Source: Kushneria phosphatilytica (GTDB lineage: Bacteria > Pseudomonadota > Gammaproteobacteria > Pseudomonadales > Halomonadaceae). From it: DNA of 64,000 nt. Position 1 is the stretch's first letter. Every line of letters starts with the position of its first letter. The DNA lies in the NCBI RefSeq assembly GCF_008247605.1, contig NZ_CP043420.1:1054001-1118000 (forward strand), in the 5' to 3' direction. Positions 57,368 to 64,000 of this stretch are shown here, piece by piece. The notes beneath the pieces are model-generated. The model searched no databases. It was not told the DNA's origin and was given only the letters and a program-made list of their open reading frames with translations. The position numbers were made by a program, and so were the translations under genes.

Positions 57368-58219
57368 ATGGCGTCATTGCCCTTCGTGGCTGAAGCTCGC
57401 CCGCTGCGTGTGATCGAGCCGGTGGTGCGTCCTGCCGGCGATCAGCTCGGTGTTGTCGGAACAGAAAGCAGTGCTTCGCGGGCATTGGCGCTGGCCGAAT
57501 GGCTCGGAGTGCGCCTGCGATCGTCGGATGCCGACCGGCTGCCGTTCGAGCTGCAGCTCTCGGATACCGGTCTGGCTCTGGCGGGTGACCGTCGCAGTTT
57601 TGGTGCACCGGTGCAGGTGGACTTTCTGGCCGGCCGCGCCGCGCATCGTCAGCAATTTGGTGGAGGGCGAGGACAATTGGTGGCGCGAGCCTGCGGCCTG
57701 AAGCGAGGTGTAACGCCTCAGGTCGTGGATGCCACGGCCGGTCTGGGGCGAGATGCCTTTGTTTTGGCTGGCCTGGGGTGTTCGGTGTTGATGCTGGAAC
57801 GCAGCGCTGTCATTGCAGCGCTGCTGCACGATGGTTTGCTGCGAGCGGATGGAGAGGCAGCGCTGGCGCCGATCATGGCCAGGCTGAATCTGGTTGCCGC
57901 CGATGCGTCCGTGTCATTGGCAGCAGCCATGGCAGAGGCGTCGACCTCGCCCGAAGTGATTCATCTTGACCCCATGTATCCTCACCGCGGTGGTTCGGCA
58001 CTGGTGAAAAAGGAGATGCGTCTGTTTCGGGCGCTGGTGGGTGATGACGTCGATACCCCCCAATTGCTGGAGGCAGCGCTGGATGTGGCCACTCATCGTG
58101 TGGTCGTCAAACGTCCGAAGGGTGCCCCTGTCATCGATGGCCCCTTGCCGCAGCACAGCCTGGAATCCCGCGGTACCCGCTATGATCTCTATGTACACCG
58201 CTCGCTGGAGCGACGCTGA
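57368..58219 (+). CDS. rsmJ: 16S rRNA (guanine1516-N2)-methyltransferase RsmJ
   Basis: SAM-dependent methyltransferase for G1516 of 16S rRNA. 283 residues. The SAM motif is VVDATAGLGRDAFVLAGLGC, motif IV is IHLDPMYPHRGGSALVKKEMRLFRALVG and KRPKGAPVIDGPLPQHSLESRGTRYDLY is the conserved C-terminal block. The N-terminal 90 residues are the family's less conserved region. It begins 6 bases after uppP and has only a weak ribosome site, so it may be coupled. Confidence 0.95.
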   Translation: MASLPFVAEARPLRVIEPVVRPAGDQLGVVGTESSASRALALAEWLGVRLRSSDADRLPFELQLSDTGLALAGDRRSFGAPVQVDFLAGRAAHRQQFGGGRGQLVARACGLKRGVTPQVVDATAGLGRDAFVLAGLGCSVLMLERSAVIAALLHDGLLRADGEAALAPIMARLNLVAADASVSLAAAMAEASTSPEVIHLDPMYPHRGGSALVKKEMRLFRALVGDDVDTPQLLEAALDVATHRVVVKRPKGAPVIDGPLPQHSLESRGTRYDLYVHRSLERR

Positions 58220-58286
58220 TGCTCCTGCCGCTGGGGCACTCCTCGAATAATCGTCCTGCTCTGATTGTTACGCCTTCAAGGGTTTA

Positions 58287-60749
58287 TCATTCCTCCTTCG
58301 TTGCCTGGTCGGCGGTTGTGGAGCGTGCTGTCATTTGGGTCAGACGATGGCGCAGTTCGGGGTCGAACAGCAATCTGCTGTGACGCAGGGCTTCGATCAG
58401 ACGCTCATCGAAATGCAGATAGCCATTGTGATCCGACCATAGCCAGCCCTGTGTTTCGAGACTATCGAGCAATCCGCTGAACAGACGCTGATCGAAATAC
58501 TCCGGCGCGTTGAGCCCCTGCAGCAGTGTCAGTCGCTCTGCCAGCTGGCGACTCTGCTCGGCCAGAGCATCACGTGTGAGCTGACCCGGGGGGTAGCGCA
58601 TCAGGGTAGAGAGCAATAGAAATCCGCGTTCCAGAGTGGGCTGAATGGTCCGACCCAACAGGTGGAGTCGCTCCCGGGCTTCGGTATGCGCAGCAGGACG
58701 TTTCCAGCGGGTACCGTCGCGTTCCAGCAGCCCCTCGGCCGTGAACGCATCCAGCAATCGTGTCAGCCAGTCGAGGCTCAATTCGCGATGGCCGAGAAAA
58801 AGTTCCTGGCGCAGTGTGGGCCAGGCCGGCGCGATTAGTTCATGCAGCTCATGGGCGTCCAGACGCGAATTGTTGCGAAAGGCGAACGCGACCAGTGCAT
58901 GAGCGGCGAACAGATGCAGGATATTGTTGCGATACCAGGTCAGCAGGGTGGCTTGTTCACTGGAAACGGTAGAGAGCGCGCCGAGGGACTGGTCGAGCTG
59001 CTCGATCATGCCGAGTGAGACGCAATGTGCGACCCAGGCTTGTGGCTCGCCCTCCGGCAGCCGCACTCGTTCTCCGCCGGGGACATGACGTTGCAGGGCG
59101 ACCAGAGTAGCCAGCTGACGATAGAGCAGAGTGGTTTCAATGGTCCTGTGGGAGGTTCCCAGCACTACCATGGCGACCAGTGCGACCGGCGTCATCGAGG
59201 CGGCGGCATTGATACGTGATGCCAGCTCGAAACCAAGATCGGTAATTGTTTCACGCCGCCAGGCTTCGGGCTGTTCCCTGGCGCGCTGACGCCAGTCAGG
59301 CGCCTGGTCGTCCAGCCAGAGGCCCAGAGTCAGCGGTTCTCCGAAGCTGACGTGGACCTGGCCAAACGGTTGGCGCAGATGCCGCAGTACACGTAGCAGG
59401 CGTAATGGGCTCTCCCGACGCTTGTTGCCAGTACGTAGTTCGCGTATATAAGCGCTGGATTCGAGGACCTTTTCATAGCCGATATACACCGGTATGAAAG
59501 TCAGCGGTCGTCCATGCCGGCGTTGCCAGGAGCCCAGTGTCATGGCCAGCATCCCGGGCTTCGGTGGCAGCATACGACCGGTGCGCGAACGTCCCCCCTC
59601 GATGAAATACTCAACAGGATGGCCTGCCAGCAGCAACTGGTGCAGATATTCATTGAACACTGCGCTGTAGAGTCGGTTGCCGCGAAAGGTACGACGCATG
59701 AAGAAAGCACCGGCTCGGCGTAACAGTGGTCCGATGAGCGGCATGTCAAGATTGCGCCCGGCCGCGATGTGCGGCGCCATCAGCCCATGGCGATAGAGTA
59801 GCCAGGAGAGCAGTAGATAATCGATATGGCTGCGATGGCATGGCACATAAACGAGTTCGTGACTGCCTGCCAGTGCCTCGACTTCCTCGAAGTCGTGCAT
59901 CCGGACACCGTCATACAGCTGCTGCCAGAGTCTGCCCAGCAGCTGATAGAGGATCCTGAGTACCGGCCAGGACATGTTCGAGGCGATTTCGAAACCGTAA
60001 CGCAGCGCTCTGCGCTCAGCGCGTCGCCGCGGTTGCTGGCGCTCCTGGGCGGCGGCGTCAATGGCGGTAGTAACGTTCGGGCGCTGTACCAGCCTGTGCA
60101 CCAGGGTGCGCCGATGGGAGAGGTCAGGACCAATGGCCTGACGGCGGGTGCGATGAAAGTCACGGCGCAGCAGGCGCTGGATACGAGGCACCGGGTCCCG
60201 GCCGTTAATGGCATAGCGCGCAATCAGTCCCTGCAGGGAAACAGGCTCCCCGGGGCGTGCCTCAACGATTCGTGCATTGACGATCATGGTCATCAATCGT
60301 CGCAGGCGTCCGCCCAGCGGCCAGTCATCGGCTGTCAGCAATCGCCATGCACCGGCGGCTTCCCGCTCCGGCATGCGTCCCCAGAAGATGGTGACAGGGA
60401 TCAGTTGCACGTCTTGTTCGGGAGCGTGTGCCACTGCCCTGATCAGATTGGACAGCGAAGGCGAATAGCGTTTCTGGCCGCTGTCGCGGTGCAGCCATTG
60501 CAGTGCCTCATGATGCCCCTCTGGCAGTATGATCCGACGGTCGGCTCGGGGTAGCTCATGGCGCCGGCACAGCAGGCGCACTGCCAGCCGATCGGAAAGG
60601 GCTGGTCCGGGCAGCACATAGACGACCGGTGCAGTGTCATCTGCCTCGGGTTCCGGCAGTGGCTCGACGCTACGAAAGCGGATCAGCGGTGCCAGTAGTG
60701 CTTCAGCAGCCCGGGCGGCGCCCCGGCGGAGAAAAGTCGGTACAGTCAT
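58287..60749 (-). CDS. plsB: Glycerol-3-phosphate 1-O-acyltransferase PlsB
   Basis: First acylation of phospholipid synthesis, a peripheral/inner-membrane enzyme. 820 residues (E. coli 807) from ATG 60749. Acyltransferase motif I is PCHRSHIDYLLLSWLLYRHG, motif II is GAFFMRRTFRGNRLYSAVF, motif III is FIEGGRSRTGRMLPPKPGML and motif IV FIPVYIGYEKVLE. The ATG at 60749 follows GGGGT; the frame is open to a TTG at 60764, with no better ribosome site. Divergent from the ClsB-like gene. Confidence 0.97.
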   Translation of the reverse strand: MTVPTFLRRGAARAAEALLAPLIRFRSVEPLPEPEADDTAPVVYVLPGPALSDRLAVRLLCRRHELPRADRRIILPEGHHEALQWLHRDSGQKRYSPSLSNLIRAVAHAPEQDVQLIPVTIFWGRMPEREAAGAWRLLTADDWPLGGRLRRLMTMIVNARIVEARPGEPVSLQGLIARYAINGRDPVPRIQRLLRRDFHRTRRQAIGPDLSHRRTLVHRLVQRPNVTTAIDAAAQERQQPRRRAERRALRYGFEIASNMSWPVLRILYQLLGRLWQQLYDGVRMHDFEEVEALAGSHELVYVPCHRSHIDYLLLSWLLYRHGLMAPHIAAGRNLDMPLIGPLLRRAGAFFMRRTFRGNRLYSAVFNEYLHQLLLAGHPVEYFIEGGRSRTGRMLPPKPGMLAMTLGSWQRRHGRPLTFIPVYIGYEKVLESSAYIRELRTGNKRRESPLRLLRVLRHLRQPFGQVHVSFGEPLTLGLWLDDQAPDWRQRAREQPEAWRRETITDLGFELASRINAAASMTPVALVAMVVLGTSHRTIETTLLYRQLATLVALQRHVPGGERVRLPEGEPQAWVAHCVSLGMIEQLDQSLGALSTVSSEQATLLTWYRNNILHLFAAHALVAFAFRNNSRLDAHELHELIAPAWPTLRQELFLGHRELSLDWLTRLLDAFTAEGLLERDGTRWKRPAAHTEARERLHLLGRTIQPTLERGFLLLSTLMRYPPGQLTRDALAEQSRQLAERLTLLQGLNAPEYFDQRLFSGLLDSLETQGWLWSDHNGYLHFDERLIEALRHSRLLFDPELRHRLTQMTARSTTADQATKEE

Positions 60750-60874
60750 CAGGACCCCGGGCAATCGTGACGGACAACAGTATAGCGATCGCAGTATCGA
60801 CGGCGAGGTACGTTATCATCAACGGGCGCCCCCCCGAGCAGATCAGGTAATGAGTGAGCACAGGAGGAAATCGG

Positions 60875-62005
60875 ATGAGAGAGCCATGGCGCGATGGCAA
60901 TGCCGTGACACTGTTGCCAGAGGCGCAGCGTTTTCTGCCTGCCCTGTTCGACGCCATCGAAGCAGCCGAGCACCTGATCGATATCGAGCTATACGCCTTT
61001 GAGGATGGCGTGCTCGGAGAGCGTATGATGGCTGCGCTAGCCCGTGCCGTGCAGCGCGGTGTCCGAGTCAGACTGCTGCTGGATGCCTGTGGTAGCTGGG
61101 CGCTGTCCACTGCCAGTCGGCGACGAATGCTTGACAGTGGCATCATGTTACGCTTTTTTCATCCGCTCTCCCTGCGCCATTTCAGTCGTTTTCTCTCGCG
61201 CGATCACCGTAAACTGGTGGTGGTGGATGAACGGCTTGCCTTTACCGGCGGCTTCGGAATGACCGATCAGTTTCTCAATGCCTGGTTCGATGTGGCAGTG
61301 GCGGTGCAGGGAAACTGTGTCGCCGACTGGCAGGCCCTGTTCGAACGCGTCTGGAATTCACGACCGGCCCATCCCCCTCACGAAGTCGAATCCCGGCCAA
61401 CGTCTCAAAAAACGCGCACACCCCCCACCGCATCGCACGACACCCATGGCATGCGCGGGCGAGTGGTCTGGGGGCAGGGCTATCGTTATCAGGCCATACG
61501 GCGCTCGTTACATCATCATGTGAATACTGCCGAACGGCGTATCTGGCTATGTACGCCCTATTTCGTGCCCACTCGCAGTCTGCGTCGGTTGCTGCGGCGT
61601 GCGGCACGTCAGGGCGTGGATGTGCGACTGCTGCTGGCGGCGCGAGACCATGATCATCCGGCCGTTCGATACGCCGGGCAGCGTTTCTATACGCATCTAC
61701 TGCGTGCCGGGGTGCGCATTTTCGAGTTTCAGCCTGCCTTCATTCATGCCAAGTTCGGCCTGTGTGATGACTGGTGCACCATCGGCTCCTGCAATTTTGA
61801 TCATTGGAGCCTGCAATGGAACCTGGAAGCCAATCAGGAAATCGATGACCCGGCTTTTGCGGCCGAGCTGGAGAGGCTGTTCGAGCGCAATTTCTGCCAG
61901 AGCCGCGAGGTGACGGTTTATCAATGGCAGCAACGCTCACGCTGGCAGCGTCTGCGAGAGTGGTGCTATGGCACGCTCGATGCCCTGATTACCCGTTTGC
62001 GCTGA
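60875..62005 (+). CDS. Cardiolipin synthase B-like phospholipase D family protein
   Basis: 376-residue protein with two HKD phospholipase D motifs: RDHRKLVVVDERLAFTGGFGMTD and FIHAKFGLCDDWCTIGSCNFDHWSL. The opening is VTLLPEAQRFLPALFDAIEAAEHLIDIELYAFEDGVLGERM. This matches ClsB (YbhO)-type cardiolipin synthases, and proximity to plsB supports a lipid role. There is no N-terminal TM helix. AGGAGGAAATCGG precedes ATG 60875. It could also be a phosphatidyltransferase of the ClsC type. Its stop and that of the next gene are one base apart (see 61999-62013). Confidence 0.88.
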   Translation: MREPWRDGNAVTLLPEAQRFLPALFDAIEAAEHLIDIELYAFEDGVLGERMMAALARAVQRGVRVRLLLDACGSWALSTASRRRMLDSGIMLRFFHPLSLRHFSRFLSRDHRKLVVVDERLAFTGGFGMTDQFLNAWFDVAVAVQGNCVADWQALFERVWNSRPAHPPHEVESRPTSQKTRTPPTASHDTHGMRGRVVWGQGYRYQAIRRSLHHHVNTAERRIWLCTPYFVPTRSLRRLLRRAARQGVDVRLLLAARDHDHPAVRYAGQRFYTHLLRAGVRIFEFQPAFIHAKFGLCDDWCTIGSCNFDHWSLQWNLEANQEIDDPAFAAELERLFERNFCQSREVTVYQWQQRSRWQRLREWCYGTLDALITRLR

Positions 62006-62013
62006 TTCAGCGC
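61999..62013. other. Palindrome joining two convergent stop codons
   Basis: GCGCTGA-T-TCAGCGC is a perfect inverted repeat centred on 62006. Each arm holds the last Arg codon and the TGA of one of the two convergent genes. It may act as a bidirectional hairpin end, although it is short and has no T-run. Confidence 0.5.
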
Positions 62014-62672
62014 CCGCGACGTCTCGACTGTGATTTTCCCGAGCGTGGTCCGGCGCCTGGTTTATGATGCTTGCTCGGTGTTTCAGCAGGTGCTCGATAG
62101 AGCAGATAGAGATCCAGGGTCAGTTCGGGTAATTGCTCGGCCAGTCGGGTCGCCTCTTTGGCATCCTGGCCGACACCAGCAAGCTCGGGGTCTTCTTCGT
62201 CAAAGAGACCGGAAAGAATCATGAAGGGAAGTAGCAGCTCGGCTGCCTGGGCTTCGTAATTTCCGAACCAGGCTGTTTCATCGCTGAAAACGCCTTCCAT
62301 GAATCCGGCACACCAGAGCCTGACCGGATGCTCCTGATCTGCTTCTTCTTCACTCATGTCGAGATCGAAGGGAAGATCGGGGACATCACCCGCCTCGAAG
62401 GCGCGGGCAGCATTGGCACACAGCTCTTCAAGTGCCGACTCGATGGCCTGCTGCTGTGCGGCATCATCGAACTCGGGAGGGGTATCGAAGATGGTAGTCA
62501 GTCGGGCGTCACGTTCGGTTGGCGCAGTGGTAATGGCCTGAGCGACCAGATAACCATGGGCTCCGAACAGGTCGAGTGCCTCATCGCTGACTCGCTCCGA
62601 ATCGAGAAAGTCGTATAGCAGATCAAGCTGATCGTCATCGAGCAGCGGATACGGCTGGGGTGTCTCGGCCAT
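62007..62672 (-). CDS. YecA/YgfB (UPF0149) family protein
   Basis: Helical protein of 221 residues. UPF0149 marks are the opening LLDDDQLDLLYDFLDSERVSDEALDLFGAHGYLVAQAI and the central LWCAGFMEGVFSDETAWFG, with the following ELLLPFMILSGLFDEEDPE. It is strongly acidic apart from a basic Lys/Arg/Ser tail of about 22 residues, where YecA-type proteins of E. coli instead carry a zinc-binding SEC-C motif. Function uncertain. GGAG lies nine bases before the ATG. Confidence 0.85.
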   Translation of the reverse strand: MAETPQPYPLLDDDQLDLLYDFLDSERVSDEALDLFGAHGYLVAQAITTAPTERDARLTTIFDTPPEFDDAAQQQAIESALEELCANAARAFEAGDVPDLPFDLDMSEEEADQEHPVRLWCAGFMEGVFSDETAWFGNYEAQAAELLLPFMILSGLFDEEDPELAGVGQDAKEATRLAEQLPELTLDLYLLYRAPAETPSKHHKPGAGPRSGKSQSRRRGR

Positions 62673-62839
62673 GAGAGCGGCTCCGGTTATCGAAAGTGGG
62701 GCGCTTTACGTTCAGCGACGTGGCAAGCATTCTATCATCCTGCACTACGGCTGCTGCATGTGATGCATGCCATCACTGCGCCCAGGGGCGATCACTAGGG
62801 TGGCCCCGGGCAGCCATTGACTGTCAGGACCTCTCGAGC

Positions 62840-63346
62840 ATGACCGATGAACAATTGCAGCAGCGTCTGCTGAATTGCGCAGAATGTTGCTGGCAGCAGG
62901 CAAGCGCGCATTATCCTGCTCTGCCGCAACCGCGAATCTGGTTCGATCTGCGCGGGCGCAGTGCCGGTCAGGCGCATTACCAGCGTGGTGGACTGCGGTT
63001 CAACATGACGCTTTATCGCGATCAGCCGGAGACTTTCCTCGCCGAAGTCGTCCCTCATGAAATGGCGCACTGGGTGGTGCATCACAGCGTCCCGCACCGG
63101 GTTCGTCCCCATGGGCACGAGTGGCAGTCGGTCATGCGTGAACTGTTCCGATTGCCCCCCCGCGTGACTCACACCTTCGATACCTCTCGCGCCACCCCGG
63201 TTCCCTACGGCTACCGCTGCCATTGTGCGCGCTTGCACCGTTTTACCGCTCGTCGCCATGCATTGGCACGTCGGGGACGTCGCTATCGTTGCAGATACTG
63301 CCAGGGCGTACTGCATTATCAGGGGAGAATTGATCCACACAGCTGA
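62840..63346 (+). CDS. SprT-like zinc protein
   Basis: 168-residue SprT-family protein. The zinc-metalloprotease motif His73-Glu74-x-x-His77 is in VPHEMAHWVVHHSVPHRVRPHGHEWQ, with HGHEW as the second conserved part. The C-terminus has a zinc-ribbon-like CxC and CxxC pair (YRCHCARLH and YRCRYCQGVLHYQG). Relatives include Spartan and the bacterial SprT; a DNA-protein crosslink role is inferred only. ATG 62840 begins MTDEQLQQRLLNCAECCWQQA, a usual start; a weak ribosome site precedes it. Confidence 0.88.
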   Translation: MTDEQLQQRLLNCAECCWQQASAHYPALPQPRIWFDLRGRSAGQAHYQRGGLRFNMTLYRDQPETFLAEVVPHEMAHWVVHHSVPHRVRPHGHEWQSVMRELFRLPPRVTHTFDTSRATPVPYGYRCHCARLHRFTARRHALARRGRRYRCRYCQGVLHYQGRIDPHS

Positions 63347-63518
63347 TACAGCGGTATGGCATTCTGTCATGGCGCATCAAGTTCCTGTTTTGACAAGGCA
63401 ACTCTCGCGCGGTCACGACCAAGGTCTAATGGGAGAGGGCCGGGTATCTCCGGCTATCCTGACCCGACAATCCGAATTCCGACTGCCCGACGTGGGCACC
63501 CATACTGGAGGGCCAGCC

Positions 63519-64000
63519 ATGACAGAGAGTGTCAGTAGTGCCAAAGCGCAGCGGTATCCGATTGATCCGGATATTCGCTCACGGGCCTGGCTCGACGAGG
63601 CGCAATATCATGAGATGTATCAGCGTTCGATCGAGGATCCGGATGGGTTCTGGCGTGAGCAGGCGAAAACGCTGGCATGGTTCAGGGAACCCGAAACCAT
63701 TTCCAGATCGACTTTCTCGGCCAATGGTACGGATATCCGATGGTTCGAGGATGGCACACTCAACGCTGCCTGGAACTGTCTTGATCGGCATCTTGAAACA
63801 CGCGGAGACCAGCCGGCGATCATCTGGGAAGGAGATGATCCTGCAGATACGCTGACCCTGAGCTTTCGCGAGTTGCATGCCAGGGTAGGGCAGTGTGCCA
63901 ATGCGCTGAAGTCGCTGGGTGTGTCGCGTGGCGATACCGTGACGCTCTATATGCCGATGGTGCCTGAAGCCGCCATTGCAATGCTGGCATGCGCACGCAT
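63519..64000 (+). CDS. acs: Acetyl-CoA synthetase (partial, truncated by window end)
   Basis: AMP-forming acetate-CoA ligase; only the first 160 codons are present. The start [20 protein letters not shown] is followed by [62 protein letters not shown], which is the typical ACAS_N region, and [48 protein letters not shown] leads into the AMP-binding domain. GGAGGG lies seven bases before ATG 63519. A hairpin GCCGG/CCGGC (63439-63454) lies in the 172-base leader. The catalytic core lies beyond the window. Confidence 0.93.
   Translation, partial: [160 protein letters not shown]

Overview
The window is a 64 kb piece of a gammaproteobacterial chromosome. Gene content and protein flavour point to the Oceanospirillales, most likely a Halomonadaceae member (Halomonas/Kushneria-like): moderately high GC, an E2 subunit of pyruvate dehydrogenase with strongly acidic linkers, a complete pqqABCDE operon, a tctCBA transporter, and many genes resembling Pseudomonas/E. 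coli housekeeping genes. The taxonomic call is inference from protein resemblance. I found no phage, insertion sequence, CRISPR array or secretion/defence island; this is mainly core chromosome with a few accessory pieces.

Layout. 1-3746 (minus): cyoABC of the cytochrome bo3 quinol oxidase, cyoC running off the left edge, with a clear promoter and an FNR/ANR-like palindrome. 3971-5647: a chemoreceptor behind a sigma-28-like promoter. 6132-8581: catalase with a long structured leader, then a Clp1/Grc3-type P-loop polynucleotide kinase homologue. 8723-11828: GNAT acetyltransferase, glycolipid-binding-type protein, YebC-family regulator, CPA1-type cation/proton antiporter. 12195-15338: tctCBA. 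15450-19774: MFS transporter, DUF1003 membrane protein, and an AraC regulator divergent from a zinc alcohol dehydrogenase. 19866-23824: tadA, a diguanylate cyclase and mltF. 23986-30761: purL, an ABM-domain protein, a small YbjN-like protein and radD.

30880-34091 is a tight PQQ biosynthesis operon including the 25-residue precursor PqqA. Next come scpA-scpB-rluB (chromosome segregation and 23S rRNA pseudouridylation) and three identical tRNA-Lys(TTT) genes. 37352-44471 is the block bepA / tusA / perM-like / bcp / dapA-bamC-MBL-purC, an order I recall from Pseudomonas. 44478-49571 holds trmO, DUF2267, a GNAT, a small membrane protein, an SDR gene broken by an in-frame amber codon, nadC and ampD. 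49974-54818 is aceE-aceF without an lpd gene. The right end has adk, tsaB-uppP-rsmJ, plsB, a ClsB-like phospholipase D, a YecA/YgfB protein, a SprT-like protein and the start of acs.

Functional themes are aerobic respiration and acetyl-CoA supply (cyo, aceEF, acs), oxidative stress (catalase, Bcp), envelope biogenesis (bamC, bepA, uppP, ampD, mltF, plsB, cardiolipin synthase) and RNA modification (tadA, trmO, tsaB, rsmJ, rluB). No clearly new multi-gene system is visible. The items most worth checking are the bacterial Clp1-like kinase, the amber-interrupted SDR, the catalase leader, the cyo control region, the acidic AceF linkers and the palindrome joining two convergent stop codons at 61999-62013. 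All coordinates, motifs and start choices were read by eye; no database search was run.
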